The notes under the pieces were generated by a model. The model was not told the DNA's origin. It saw only the letters and a program-made list of their open reading frames with translations, and searched no databases. A stretch of 64,000 nt of DNA from Jeongeupia chitinilytica. Its GTDB lineage: Bacteria > Pseudomonadota > Gammaproteobacteria > Burkholderiales > Chitinibacteraceae. How positions within the stretch are numbered: the first letter of the stretch is position 1; each line of letters begins with the position of its first letter. The stretch spans positions 124,001 to 188,000 of the forward strand of contig NZ_BMYO01000004.1 of assembly GCF_014652315.1 (NCBI RefSeq), written 5' to 3'. Positions 54,308 through 63,609 of the stretch are shown piece by piece. Made by a program: the position numbers and the translations under genes.

Positions 54308-56476
54308 TCAGGCGAGCTTGAAGCCGGATACGGAGTCCTTCAGGTCCTGCGCAAGGCCGGACAGCTGGCCGACGATTTGCGCCGATTGCTGCGTACCGGT
54401 GGAGGTCTGTTCGGTGATGGCAAGAATGTCGCGCATCGAGGCGTTCACGCGCGCCGCCAGACCGGTCTGGTCTTCGGTCTCGTGTGCGATCGACTCGATC
54501 AGTCGGGCCAGTTCGCCGGTCACTCGGCGGATTTCCGACAGCGCGGCACCGGCGGCGTCGGACAGCTTGGCGCCTTCGACCACGCCCTGCGTCGACACTT
54601 CCATGGCCGCCACGGCGTCATGCGTGTCGGTCTGAATGGTCTTCACGATCGCACCGATCTGCTTGGTTGCTTCGGCCGAACGTTCCGCAAGTCGCTGGAC
54701 TTCCTCGGCCACGACCGAGAAACCGCGGCCTGCTTCACCTGCGGCTGCAGCCTGGATCGCCGCATTCAGCGCCAGCACGTTGGTCTGTTCGGTAATGTCC
54801 GAAATCAGTTCAACGATTTCACCGATCTCCTGCGAACTCTCACCCAGCCGCTTGATCCGCTTCGCGGTTTCCTGGATCTGCTCGCGGATTTCGTTCATGC
54901 CCTTGATCTGGTTCTGTACCGCATCCGAGCCCTTTTCCGCCGCAAGCAGCGAAGCCTGCGCCACGTCGGCCGATTCGGCGGCGTTGCCCGACACGCCCTG
55001 GATCGAGCGGACCATCTGTTCGACGGTGCCGGTGGTATCGGCAATTTCATTCGACTGGCGCTCGGCCGCGGCCAGCAGTCCGCTGGTCACGCCCTGCGCA
55101 TCGTTGGTCGCGCTGGTAACCTGCTCGGTAGCGCGGTTGATCTCGGTAATCAGCGCCCGCAGCTCTTCGATCGTGTAGTTGACCGAGTCGGCGATCGCGC
55201 CGGTCAGGTCTTCGGTCACCGATGCACGGACTGTCAGGTCACCGTCGGCGAGGTCGGCCATTTCGTTCAGCAGCCGCAGAATCGCCTCCTGGTTCCGCTT
55301 GTTCTCGCCTTCCGATGCGACACGGCGGCGAACGGCTTCCTGGTTGAATACGCGGACCAGCAGGTACAGCGACAGCAGCGCCACGCCGATCAGGGCCAGT
55401 TCCAGCACCGAGGTCAGCACGCCGCCGACCTTGTTTTCATACGCGTCGGCCAGTGCAACGGTGTCCTTCAGCAGCGGTTCCGAATCGCGGACGATCGCCT
55501 GGTTGGCCAGACGGGTATTCACCAGCGGCTGCATGTTCTTCGAGAATGCGCTCACGACGATCTCGAAGTCGTGGAACAGCGCACGGATTTCGCCGAGCTT
55601 GTCGACGAGCGCCGAGCTCGAAACCGCGCGAATCTGCAGCTCGTCGCTGCCGTCATTGAAACCCTTGAGGATGTCCGAGAACGTCGACACGTCCTTGCCG
55701 AGCAGGAACACCACCTCCGGATTGATCAGCTCGCCGGCCAGCATCGCATTGGCGTTCTTGGCCATCCGCTGGCTCAGCATCGACAGCTGGTTCGCGTAGT
55801 CGAGCTCGCGGATGTTGCCACCGGTTTCGCCCAGCATCGACGTGAACTGCTGCGTCAGTTCGAGCAGTTTGGCGTCGTTGGTATTGATGCCGTTGACGCT
55901 CTTGCCGACGGAGATCAGCGCGCCCTTCTGCTTGAGGATGGTATCGACGCTCGGATGGCTCTGGCCCGGTGCGTAGGTCGCCACCCAGGTCTTGTCGATG
56001 CTGTCGAGCAGGTCGCTCGGGCCCGCGCCGAACAGGCCGAAGAACGCGCCTCCCCGCTTGAGCGTATCGAGGTTGTCACCGAATTTCTTGTACGAATCGG
56101 CCAGCACCGTAAACGCATCGGCGTTGCCCTGAACCGCCTGGGTCGATGCCCGGGCGATCCGCTGCGACAGCATCTGCATTTCGGTCGCAACCGAACGGCG
56201 TTCCGCGTCGCGGCTCGACGACTGGAACGACAGGAAGGCGACGATCGCGAACAGGCCGACCGAACCGATCAGCGCCAGCAGGAAGATCGCCATTTGCTGC
56301 CGGCTTGGCAGGTGGCCGACCAGCGGCACCGGCTTGAGCACGCGCGCCTCGTCAACGTCGGGCAGACGGATTTTTTCGAGGATCCACGTCGTTTTCAGCG
56401 ACTCGTATCCCTTGCCGGCCTGCGCCCCGGTCTTCTTGCCAAACAGGTTTTTCAGGCGATCCAGTTTCAAGGCCAT
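54308..56476 (-). CDS. pilJ: Type IV pilus methyl-accepting chemotaxis protein PilJ
   Basis: 722 residues. First membrane helix about 62-84 (IFLLALIGSVGLFAIVAFLS), a long periplasmic helical part with two PilJ repeats (MQMLSQRIARASTQAVQGNA; LSMLSQRMAKNANAMLAGEL), a second helix near 360-380, a HAMP region, and a cytoplasmic signalling domain with hairpin tip EQTNVLALNAAIQAAAAGEAGRG. The tip has Gln-Ala-Ala-Ala where E. coli Tsr has EAARA. The C-terminus lacks an NWETF-like tether. It feeds the ChpA kinase through PilI. Confidence 0.95.
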   Translation of the reverse strand: MALKLDRLKNLFGKKTGAQAGKGYESLKTTWILEKIRLPDVDEARVLKPVPLVGHLPSRQQMAIFLLALIGSVGLFAIVAFLSFQSSSRDAERRSVATEMQMLSQRIARASTQAVQGNADAFTVLADSYKKFGDNLDTLKRGGAFFGLFGAGPSDLLDSIDKTWVATYAPGQSHPSVDTILKQKGALISVGKSVNGINTNDAKLLELTQQFTSMLGETGGNIRELDYANQLSMLSQRMAKNANAMLAGELINPEVVFLLGKDVSTFSDILKGFNDGSDELQIRAVSSSALVDKLGEIRALFHDFEIVVSAFSKNMQPLVNTRLANQAIVRDSEPLLKDTVALADAYENKVGGVLTSVLELALIGVALLSLYLLVRVFNQEAVRRRVASEGENKRNQEAILRLLNEMADLADGDLTVRASVTEDLTGAIADSVNYTIEELRALITEINRATEQVTSATNDAQGVTSGLLAAAERQSNEIADTTGTVEQMVRSIQGVSGNAAESADVAQASLLAAEKGSDAVQNQIKGMNEIREQIQETAKRIKRLGESSQEIGEIVELISDITEQTNVLALNAAIQAAAAGEAGRGFSVVAEEVQRLAERSAEATKQIGAIVKTIQTDTHDAVAAMEVSTQGVVEGAKLSDAAGAALSEIRRVTGELARLIESIAHETEDQTGLAARVNASMRDILAITEQTSTGTQQSAQIVGQLSGLAQDLKDSVSGFKLA

Positions 56477-56512
56477 GATGCGCGTCTCTTCCCGTATTCC
56501 GATCGTTATCTG

Positions 56513-57016
56513 TTATTGCCCGGCCTGCAGGAAGCCGGGATCGCTGGCGAGGGCAGCCACGTCAAGCGCGAGCCAGCGCTGTCCGGCGGCATCTCGGTAA
56601 ACGGTGGACGCACGCGGATGCGACGTGTCGTCCACACTCAGGTCAGACAGATGCTTGAGGCCGAGCATGCGCTCGACCAGCACTGCCGAATGCAGGATGT
56701 GTTTGGGGTGTAGCAGCACGAGGCGGGCCAGCGGCGAAGCGATCAGCGCCGCGCCGCCGAAAAAGGCCGACAGGTCGGACACGCTGACCAGATTGCCGCG
56801 CATGTTGGCGACGCCCTTGAACCAGGGCTGTGACAGCGGCAGCGGCGATACCGGCGGTACCGGCATGACCTCTGCAACGTCGGCGAGATCGACCAGCCAG
56901 TTGTCCTGGCCGATGCGGATCCCCAGACGGGTGTTGACCTGGGCGGTCGCCGCGGCGCTCTTGAGCCGGGCTACCACCCCTTCCTGATACTCGCGCAGGC
57001 TGATCCGCTTGGCCAT
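56513..57016 (-). CDS. pilI: CheW-like adaptor PilI
   Basis: 167-residue CheW-domain protein: TRLGIRIGQDNWLVDLADVA, PVPPVSPLPLSQPWFKGVAN MRGNLVSVSDLSAFFG. It couples PilJ to ChpA in the twitching chemosensory array. Sits 12 bp after pilH and 36 bp before pilJ. Confidence 0.93.
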   Translation of the reverse strand: MAKRISLREYQEGVVARLKSAAATAQVNTRLGIRIGQDNWLVDLADVAEVMPVPPVSPLPLSQPWFKGVANMRGNLVSVSDLSAFFGGAALIASPLARLVLLHPKHILHSAVLVERMLGLKHLSDLSVDDTSHPRASTVYRDAAGQRWLALDVAALASDPGFLQAGQ

Positions 57017-57028
57017 GACCGACTCCGT

Positions 57029-57391
57029 TTACAGCGCGGCGATCTTGCCGAGCAGTTCTTGCGGATCGACCGGCTTGACCACGTACTCGGCCGCGCCCTG
57101 ACGCTTGCCCCAGACCTTGTCGGTTTCCTGGTTCTTCGACGTGCACATGATCACCGGAATGTGGCTGGTCTCGGCGTCGCGGGTAATCGTGCGCGTGGCC
57201 TGAAAGCCGTTCATGCCGGGCATGACCACGTCCATCAGGATCAGGTCGGGCATCAGTTCCTTGACCCGCGCCACCGCGTCTTCGCCCGATTCGGCGGTCA
57301 CGATGGTGAAACCGTTTTTGGTCAGCAGTTCACCGAGAAAATGGCGTTCGGTCGGCGAGTCGTCGACGATCAGGATTTTTTTGATGGCCAT
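57029..57391 (-). CDS. pilH: Response regulator PilH
   Basis: 120-residue stand-alone receiver: acidic residues D10-D11, phospho-acceptor D54 (LILMDVVMPGMNG), Thr/Lys switch CTSKNQE and VVKPVDPQELL. Counterpart of PilG; in Pseudomonas PilH acts on pilus retraction. Order in the operon and sequence support PilH over PilG. Confidence 0.9.
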   Translation of the reverse strand: MAIKKILIVDDSPTERHFLGELLTKNGFTIVTAESGEDAVARVKELMPDLILMDVVMPGMNGFQATRTITRDAETSHIPVIMCTSKNQETDKVWGKRQGAAEYVVKPVDPQELLGKIAAL

Positions 57392-57437
57392 GGCGTTGGG
57401 GTTCGCTTTTGTATGACGGATAAGGGAAAGGAGGAAA

Positions 57438-57821
57438 TCAGCGCTGCTGCACGTGCTCGCCGACGGCGGCCAGCAGGCTGTCCTTGGTAAACGGTTTGGT
57501 CAGGTACTCGTCGGAGCCAACCATGCGGCCGCGTGCACGGTCGAACAGGCCGTCCTTGCTCGACAGCATGATCACCGGCGTGGCCTTGTAGCGCGGATTC
57601 TTCTTGATCAGCGAGCAGGTCTGGTAACCGTCGAGGCGGGGCATCATCACGTCGACGAAAATCAGCTGCGGCTGGTGATCGCTGATCTTGGCCAGCGCAT
57701 CGAACCCGTCTTCGGCGAGGATGACTTCGCACCCGGCCTGGCCGAGAAAGATTTCGGCACTGCGGCGGATGGTGTTGCTGTCATCAATCACCATCACCTT
57801 GACCCCGGCGAGTTCCGACAT
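57438..57821 (-). CDS. pilG: Response regulator PilG
   Basis: 127-residue receiver: D13-D14, phospho-acceptor D57 (LIFVDVMMPRLDGYQTCSLI) and the PilG-typical SSKDGLFDRARGRMVGSDEY LTKPF. Promotes pilus extension signalling. First gene of the operon, ATG at 57821 preceded by a strong GGGAGGAG. Confidence 0.93.
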   Translation of the reverse strand: MSELAGVKVMVIDDSNTIRRSAEIFLGQAGCEVILAEDGFDALAKISDHQPQLIFVDVMMPRLDGYQTCSLIKKNPRYKATPVIMLSSKDGLFDRARGRMVGSDEYLTKPFTKDSLLAAVGEHVQQR

Positions 57822-57906
57822 GGTGCTCCTCCCTGCGGGCCGCGCGTGCGCGGCGACCCTTTTTATTCGCTCCGGCGAACGACGCGCACGGAATTTCGTA
57901 CGCACG

Positions 57907-57936
57907 ATCATACCGGCGGAGTTTTGCATGCACCAA
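57907..57936 (-). promoter_or_regulatory. Probable promoter of pilGHIJ-chpA
   Basis: TTGGTG and TATGAT on the minus strand with an 18-bp spacer, about 86 bp before the pilG ATG. Confidence 0.5.
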
Positions 57937-58030
57937 GCCCGGCCGGAAAAAGCCGGAAAGCCGACGTTTAAATCAGACAACCCTGATTTTGCGGGGAGAC
58001 TGCGGCGGACGCCCCCGCCGGCGCAGCAGC

Positions 58031-58068
58031 AAAAAAGAAACCCCGGCCCAAGGGGAGAATGACCGGGG
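58031..58068 (-). terminator. Terminator-like hairpin after engB
   Basis: On the minus strand CCCCGG (58068-58063) pairs with CCGGGG (58046-58041), followed by TTTCTTTTTT. The 16-base loop is long. Confidence 0.5.
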
Positions 58069-58181
58069 TATACATACGCCCCGGCGCGAAGCCGGGGCAC
58101 CCGCTCAGGGAGGAAAAGCGGGAGGTGCAGGGGCGCACCTAGCTTTCAAGATAGAAAGGTAACCCTAAAGCGCAAGGCGAT

Positions 58182-58832
58182 TCAGACGCCGTCCGTCGAT
58201 CCAATGCCACCGGCATGGTCATCCCCGGCCGCCACATCCTGCTGCGCCGCGGCAAACCACGTACCGACAATCTGTTCGACCTGCTCCACCCCCTGCTTCT
58301 TCAAGCTGGAGAACAGCTGGACGGTGACGCGCGGGTCGCCCTTGAACTCGGCCTCGACCGTTCGCAGCGTCTTGATTTTCTCCTGGTTGCTCAGCTTGTC
58401 CGACTTGGTCAGCAAGCAATGCACCGGCTTGCCGGTCGGCAGGAACCAGTCGAGCATGCGCCGGTCGCGCTCGGTCAGCGGCCGGCGCGCATCCATGATC
58501 AGCACCAAGCCGATCAGGTTGTCCCGGTTGACCAGGTAGTGGCCAAGCAGCTTTTCCCAGTGGGCCCGGACATTGGCCGGCACCTCGGCATAACCGTAGC
58601 CGGGCAGGTCGACCAGACGCCTTTCGTTGCCGAAATCGAAATAATTGATGTGCTGGGTACGGCCCGGGGTCTTGGAGACAAAGGCCAGCCGGGTATGATT
58701 GGCCAGCGTGTTGATCGCGCTGGATTTACCGGCATTGGATCGGCCGGCGAACGCGACTTCGAGCCCCTCCTGGGGCAGCGCGGACAGATCGTTGACGGTG
58801 GTGAGGAACTGCAAACCGCGGAACAGCGACAT
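58182..58832 (-). CDS. engB: Ribosome-biogenesis GTPase EngB (YsxC/YihA)
   Basis: 216 residues. G1 GRSNAGKS (30-37), G3 VDLPGYGYAEVP, G4 TKSDKL. Family start LSALPQEGLEVAFAGRSNAG KSSAINTL. Needed for large-subunit assembly and septation in bacteria. Divergent from the cytochrome c4 gene. Confidence 0.96.
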   Translation of the reverse strand: MSLFRGLQFLTTVNDLSALPQEGLEVAFAGRSNAGKSSAINTLANHTRLAFVSKTPGRTQHINYFDFGNERRLVDLPGYGYAEVPANVRAHWEKLLGHYLVNRDNLIGLVLIMDARRPLTERDRRMLDWFLPTGKPVHCLLTKSDKLSNQEKIKTLRTVEAEFKGDPRVTVQLFSSLKKQGVEQVEQIVGTWFAAAQQDVAAGDDHAGGIGSTDGV

Positions 58833-58839
58833 AGGTATT

Positions 58840-58868
58840 TTGTTTGGTAAAAAGTCTTGTTATAGAAT
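58840..58868 (+). promoter_or_regulatory. Promoter of the cytochrome c4 gene
   Basis: TTGTTT (58840-58845) and TAGAAT (58863-58868) with a 17-bp spacer, in an AT-rich stretch 66 bp before the ATG. Confidence 0.6.
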
Positions 58869-58933
58869 AGCAGGATTTGGTTTCAAACCGGCGCCAAGAG
58901 CCGGGGACCGCTATCGCTTGAGGGAGCAGAGCT

Positions 58934-59551
58934 ATGCGCAGCGCGCCTGTCGCAGCATTCGTTGCAGCAGCATTGTGGTTGGCCACACCGGCTGCCTATG
59001 CAGATCAACCCAAGGTCGATATCGCCGCGGGCAAACAGAAGGCCGAAACGGTCTGTGCCGCCTGTCACGGTGTCGACGGCAACAGCGTGGCGTCGACCTA
59101 CCCGCGCCTGGCCGGCCAGCACGAGCAGTATTTGTACAAACAGTTGACCGAGTTCAAGACCGGCAAGCGCAACAACCCGGTGATGCTCGGCATGACCGCG
59201 ACGCTGACCGACGCCGACATGCGCAATGTCGCCGCCTACTATGCCAGCCAGCAGCCGAAGGCGCTCGGCGCGTCGGACAAGACCCAGATCGAAGCCGGCA
59301 AGAAGATCTATCGCGGCGGCGTCGCCCAGACCGGGCTGCCGGCCTGTATGGCCTGCCACGGCCCGGCCGGCTCGGGCATTCCGGTTCAGTACCCGCGGGT
59401 CTCGAGCCAGCATGGCGCCTACATCGAGGCCCAGCTGAAGGCCTTCCGTTCCGGCGAGCGCAAGAACAACAGCGTGATGACCCAGGTTGCCAAGAAGATG
59501 AGCGACGACGAGATCAAGGCCGTCGCCCAGTACATGCAGGCACTGAACTGA
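58934..59551 (+). CDS. Diheme cytochrome c4
   Basis: 205 residues with a signal peptide (APVAAFVAAALWLATPAAYA). Two c-type heme sites: C41-C44-H45 (CAACHG) and C138-C141-H142 (CMACHG), with distal Met in NPVMLGM and NSVMTQ. A periplasmic electron carrier to terminal oxidases or denitrification enzymes. Followed by a strong terminator and then the cytochrome c assembly genes, which attach its hemes. Confidence 0.94.
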   Translation: MRSAPVAAFVAAALWLATPAAYADQPKVDIAAGKQKAETVCAACHGVDGNSVASTYPRLAGQHEQYLYKQLTEFKTGKRNNPVMLGMTATLTDADMRNVAAYYASQQPKALGASDKTQIEAGKKIYRGGVAQTGLPACMACHGPAGSGIPVQYPRVSSQHGAYIEAQLKAFRSGERKNNSVMTQVAKKMSDDEIKAVAQYMQALN

Positions 59552-59593
59552 GTGCGCAGCCGGTGAACCTTTACCGGCATTCACTCACCAAGA

Positions 59594-59616
59594 GGGGCGG
59601 CCATCGCCCCTTTTTT
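59594..59616 (+). terminator. Terminator after cytochrome c4
   Basis: GGGGCG (59594-59599), 5-base loop, CGCCCC (59605-59610), then six T. It lies only 6 bp before the resB ATG, so some readthrough may occur. Confidence 0.85.
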
Positions 59617-59621
59617 GCTTT

Positions 59622-61709
59622 ATGACTACGAAAAAATCCCCCCGTCACCATCCGGCCCCGTTCGGCCGGGCGCTCTTCGAGCTGTTCTCGTCGATGCGCT
59701 TCGCCATCAGCCTGCTGACCGTGCTGTCGATCGCGTCGGTCATCGGCACTGTGCTGAAGCAGAACGAACCCTACGTCAATTACCGCTTCGAATTCGGCGA
59801 CTTCTGGTTCCGCATCTTCGAGCCGCTGGGGCTGTTCGACGTCTACCACACCAGCTGGTTTCTGCTGCTGCTCGCCTTCCTCATGCTGTCGACGTCGCTG
59901 TGCATCTGGCGCCACGTACCCGGCATGCTGCGCGACATCCGCGGCTGGCGCGAAAAGGCCGGGCGCAGTTCCTTGCGGCTGATGGCGCATCACGCCGAGG
60001 CGGACGGTGAAGCCAACCGTGAGCACGTCCTTGCCCACCTGACGCAGAGCGGCTTCCGCTTCCGGATCCGCGAACACGACCGGGTCTGGCAGGTCGCCGC
60101 CAAGCGCGGCGCCTGGCAGAAGCTCGGCTACCTGTTCGCCCACGCGGCCATCGTGGTGATCTGTATCGGCGGTCTGCTCGACGGCAACCTGCCGCTCAAG
60201 CTGATGGAGCTCGCCGGCTACAAGGCCCCCGAGACCCGCGACATGCCGCAGGGCCAGGTGCCCGAGATCAGCCGCCTCAGCGCGTCCAACCTGTCGTTCC
60301 GCGGCAACGTGACCGTTCCCGAAGGCGCGGCGGCCGACGTGGTGTTCCTGAACGCCGGCAAGGGCTATTTCGTCCAGGAGCTGCCGTTCGCGATCCGGCT
60401 CAAGGCTTTCCACGTCGACTACTACACCACCGGCCAGCCCAAGCGCTTCGCCTCGGACATCGACATTCTCGACCGCCAGAGCGGCAAGATCCGCCAGAGC
60501 GGCACCGTCGAGGTCAACAAACCGATGGTCGTCGACGGCGTCGCGATCTATCAGGCCAGCTTCGGCGACGGCGGTTCGCCGCTGAGCTTCGCCCGCTGGG
60601 ATCTCGGCAACGGCAGTGCGGCACCGCTTGATGCCCGCTCGCAGGCCAGCAGTGCGTTGACCATCGCCGGCCAGCCGTACACGCTCGAAACCGGCGACCT
60701 GCGTGTCTTCAACATCGAGAACCTCGGCAAGACCGAATCGCAGCAATCGGCGGTCACGGTCAACAAGTTCGAACAGGCGCTGTCGCAGGCCGCCAGCGTC
60801 AAGGGCGAACACAACCTGCGCAACCTCGGCCCTTCGGTACAGTTCAAGCTGCGCGATGCCACCGGCCAGGCGGTCGAGTACCTGAACTATCTGGCGCCGC
60901 AGCCGCTGGACGACCACCTGTACCTGGTCACCGGCATGCGCCGCGAAGTGGCACAGCCATTCACGTTCATCCGCATGCCGCTCGACACGGAAGGCAAGGT
61001 CGACACCTTCATGCGCGTGCACCATGCGCTGCTCGATCCGCAGCAGTATCCGGCCATCGCCAAGGCCACCGCCGACGCGGCCTTCCGCGACGGTGCATTC
61101 TCGGCGACGAACCGTGCCCAGTTCGCCGAAGTCACCCGGAGCGTACTGACCCAGTTCGGCAGCGGCGGCTTCCCGGCGCTCGAGCGCTTCCTCGACGGCA
61201 AGGTGCCGGCCGAACAGCGCCAGACCGTTGCGCAGACCTATCTGAAGATTCTTCAGGGTGCGGCGGTCGAGGCCTTTGCACAGGCCCAACGTCAGGCCGG
61301 CCTGGCGCCGCTACCGATGGACGAGACCAACTACCGCTTCCTGATGGACAGTCTCGTCGCAACCAGCAATCTGTTCGATTACGGCCCGGCGGTGTACCTG
61401 CAGCCGACCGGCTTCACCCAGGTCCAGGCCAGCGGCTTCCAGCTGACGCGCTCGCCGGGCAAGACCGTCGTCTACCTCGGCTCGGTCCTGCTGGTGATGG
61501 GCATCTTCTGCATGTTCTACATCCGCGAGGAGCGGCTGTGGGTCCGGCTCGAAGCCGGCAGGACGCTGATCGCGATGACCAGCAACCGCCGCAACGCCGA
61601 TCTTGACCATGCCTTTGCTGCGCACCGCGCAGCGCTTCTACCCGAGTCCGCGCCCGGCGCGATGCCCAAGCCCAAGCCGGCGGCAACGCCGGACGGAGAA
61701 CCGACATGA
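59622..61709 (+). CDS. resB: Cytochrome c biogenesis protein ResB/Ccs1 (system II)
   Basis: 695 residues. N-terminal membrane part (ELFSSMRFAISLLTVLSIAS VIGTVLKQNEPYVNYRFEFG DFWFRIFEPLGLFDVYHTSW), a helix at 170-185, a large periplasmic domain, and a last helix near 625-645 (TVVYLGSVLLVMGIFCMFYI REERLW). With CcsA it exports heme and ligates it to CxxCH apocytochromes. The stop overlaps the ccsA ATG. Confidence 0.94.
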   Translation: MTTKKSPRHHPAPFGRALFELFSSMRFAISLLTVLSIASVIGTVLKQNEPYVNYRFEFGDFWFRIFEPLGLFDVYHTSWFLLLLAFLMLSTSLCIWRHVPGMLRDIRGWREKAGRSSLRLMAHHAEADGEANREHVLAHLTQSGFRFRIREHDRVWQVAAKRGAWQKLGYLFAHAAIVVICIGGLLDGNLPLKLMELAGYKAPETRDMPQGQVPEISRLSASNLSFRGNVTVPEGAAADVVFLNAGKGYFVQELPFAIRLKAFHVDYYTTGQPKRFASDIDILDRQSGKIRQSGTVEVNKPMVVDGVAIYQASFGDGGSPLSFARWDLGNGSAAPLDARSQASSALTIAGQPYTLETGDLRVFNIENLGKTESQQSAVTVNKFEQALSQAASVKGEHNLRNLGPSVQFKLRDATGQAVEYLNYLAPQPLDDHLYLVTGMRREVAQPFTFIRMPLDTEGKVDTFMRVHHALLDPQQYPAIAKATADAAFRDGAFSATNRAQFAEVTRSVLTQFGSGGFPALERFLDGKVPAEQRQTVAQTYLKILQGAAVEAFAQAQRQAGLAPLPMDETNYRFLMDSLVATSNLFDYGPAVYLQPTGFTQVQASGFQLTRSPGKTVVYLGSVLLVMGIFCMFYIREERLWVRLEAGRTLIAMTSNRRNADLDHAFAAHRAALLPESAPGAMPKPKPAATPDGEPT

Positions 61710-62824
61710 CCACCCTCCCCGCCAAACGCCCGGTCGGCGCCATCGCGTTCACCGCACTGGTGCTGGTCGCCGCGATGATCAGCTTCAGCCGCTATCGCGG
61801 TGCCATGGACTATTACGAGCAGGGCATCCTGTTCGCCTGCGCCGCCGGCCTGATCTGGTTCGGCCGCTTCTGGCCGGCGATGCAGCGCTTCCTGCCGCTC
61901 TGCGGCGCGATCGCGCTCGCCGCCATCGAACTGTACGACCGCAATCTCGCACGCGGCGGCAGCAACTTCTTCCTCAAGTACCTGCTCACCAGCCAGTCGC
62001 TGGTGATGTGGATGTGCGTGCTGTTCTTCCTGGCCACGCTGATGTACTGGATCGGCCTGTTGCGTCGCAGCGCCAGCAGCCTCTCGATCGCCTCCGGCCT
62101 GACCTGGGCCGCCGCAACCGCGTCGCTGAGTTCGAGCCTGGTGCGCTGGTACGAGGGCTATCTGATCGGCCCGGACGTCGGTCACATTCCGGTGTCGAAC
62201 CTGTACGAAGTCTTCGTGCTGTTCTGCCTGATCACCGCGCTGATGTACCTGTACTACGAAGCGCGCTTCGCCGCACGCAGCATGGGTGCGTTCGTGCTGC
62301 TGGTGATCAGCGCCGCGGTCGGCTTCATTCTCTGGTATTCGTTCGACCGTGGCGCCCACGAAATCCAGCCGCTGATTCCGGCGCTGCAGTCGTGGTGGAT
62401 GAAGATCCACGTGCCGGCCAACTTCGTCGGCTACGGCGCCTTCGCCATTGCCGCCATGCTCGGCCTTGCCCAGCTGCTGGTTTCACGCGGGATACTGGCC
62501 AGCAGGCTGCCAAGCTACGACACCCTGGGCGAAGTGTCCTACAAGGCCATCGCCATCGGCTTCCTGTTCTTCACGATCGCCACCATCCTCGGCGCCATGT
62601 GGGCTGCCGATGCTTGGGGCGGCTACTGGAGCTGGGACCCGAAGGAAACCTGGGCGCTGATCGTCTGGCTGAACTACGCCGCCTGGCTGCACGTCCGCTT
62701 GGTCAAGGGCTGGCGCGGCAACGTGCTGGCGTGGTGGTCGGTCATCGGTCTGCTGGTCACCACCTTTGCCTTCCTCGGCGTCAACATGTTCCTCTCGGGG
62801 TTGCACTCGTACGGCGGCCTGTAA
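61706..62824 (+). CDS. ccsA: Cytochrome c assembly protein CcsA/ResC (CcsB)
   Basis: 372 residues, about eight membrane helices. Tryptophan-rich WWD heme-binding signature WGGYWSWDPKETWALIVWLN YAAWLH near the C-terminus, with conserved His in HIPVSNLYEVFVLFC and KIHVPANFVGYGAFA. Partner of ResB. Gene ends before a strong terminator. Confidence 0.94.
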   Translation: MTTLPAKRPVGAIAFTALVLVAAMISFSRYRGAMDYYEQGILFACAAGLIWFGRFWPAMQRFLPLCGAIALAAIELYDRNLARGGSNFFLKYLLTSQSLVMWMCVLFFLATLMYWIGLLRRSASSLSIASGLTWAAATASLSSSLVRWYEGYLIGPDVGHIPVSNLYEVFVLFCLITALMYLYYEARFAARSMGAFVLLVISAAVGFILWYSFDRGAHEIQPLIPALQSWWMKIHVPANFVGYGAFAIAAMLGLAQLLVSRGILASRLPSYDTLGEVSYKAIAIGFLFFTIATILGAMWAADAWGGYWSWDPKETWALIVWLNYAAWLHVRLVKGWRGNVLAWWSVIGLLVTTFAFLGVNMFLSGLHSYGGL

Positions 62825-62841
62825 ACCGTCGCCCCGCCGAG

Positions 62842-62870
62842 AAGCCCGCGCCATGCGCGGGCTTTTTCTT
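62842..62870 (+). terminator. Terminator after ccsA
   Basis: AAGCCCGCGC (62842-62851), CAT loop, GCGCGGGCTT (62855-62864), then TTTCTT. Confidence 0.85.
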
Positions 62871-62999
62871 GCGCTCGATACAACACTGCGCGAGCACGTT
62901 CACACGCATGTAGTCCGTAAGCCTATGCTACGAAAATGCGCGATCCGGGCCCGAACCGGCCGCGCGACTTTCACCGCGATGCAGGCCGGGGGAGGACAC

Positions 63000-63479
63000 A
63001 TGGACACGACGATTTACCACAAGACCGCCAAGGCCCAGCAGGAACTGGCGACGCGCAGCGACCTGCTCAGCTTCAAGGCGCGGCAGGTGCTGATCATGAT
63101 CGACGGCCAGCGCGACGTCGCCGCGCTGCGACAGCTTGCGCCGGCCACCGACGTCGATGCCACGCTGGCGCGCCTGCGCGAACTGGCGCTGATCGCCGAA
63201 CAAACCGGCGCCCCGCTGACCGCGCCCGCACGTGCCGCCGGCGGTCATGACCTGCCGGCCGCGGAACGGCTGGCGCGGGTTCACGCGCTGGTGCAGGAAA
63301 GCAGCCGCAACTACCTCGGTGAAAACTGGCTGGCCCGATTCGATGCGGCCTTCGCCACCCTCGGCGGAACCGGCGCCCTCGAACAGCTGCTCGAGGACTG
63401 GCAAACGGCGCTGCGCCGCTCCGGCCACCGCAGCATCGCGGATCGGGTACTGCGCGAAATCCGTTCCGTGCTGGCTTGA
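63000..63479 (+). CDS. Conserved-type protein of unknown function (paralogue of the next gene)
   Basis: 159 residues from the ATG at 63000, preceded by GGGGGAGG; an ATG at 62979 is in frame but lies before that site. No signal peptide or membrane helix. The N-terminal 45 residues (YHKTAKAQQELATRSDLLSF, RQVLIMIDGQRDVAALRQL) match the start of the next gene. After a linker the C-terminal half is helical (LPAAERLARVHALVQESSRN). No family or function recognised. Confidence 0.75.
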   Translation: MDTTIYHKTAKAQQELATRSDLLSFKARQVLIMIDGQRDVAALRQLAPATDVDATLARLRELALIAEQTGAPLTAPARAAGGHDLPAAERLARVHALVQESSRNYLGENWLARFDAAFATLGGTGALEQLLEDWQTALRRSGHRSIADRVLREIRSVLA

Positions 63480-63609
63480 TTCTTTCCATCAAAGTCAACA
63501 ATCAATCGGATCAGCCACGCCCCCGTTCTGATGCGCCGGCCGCTCGACCAGCAGTGATGGCGGCAACGTTGTAATATATTCGTCAGAATTTCAGCCAGGG
63601 GCAGTCGGC

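Larger units (their letters stand above)
57822..58181. other. Intergenic region between pilG and engB (360 bp)
   Basis: No gene seen. It holds the pilG leader (hairpin GCCGCGC-GT-GCGCGGC at 57839-57854), a likely pilG promoter (57907-57936), the inverted repeat AAATCAG-N6-CTGATTT (57970-57989), an engB terminator-like hairpin (58031-58068) and a second stem GCCCCGGC-N5-GCCGGGGC (58078-58098). Confidence 0.7.

Noticed and set aside
57970..57989. AAATCAG-N6-CTGATTT inverted repeat as a regulator site for pilG
   Set aside because: Single copy, no recognised consensus and over 140 bp from the pilG start; kept only as part of the gap description.
62911..62926. Possible fourth TAGTCC palindrome before the 63000 gene
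   Set aside because: Only the left half (TAGTCC) is present; the right half reads GCCTAT, not GGACTA.
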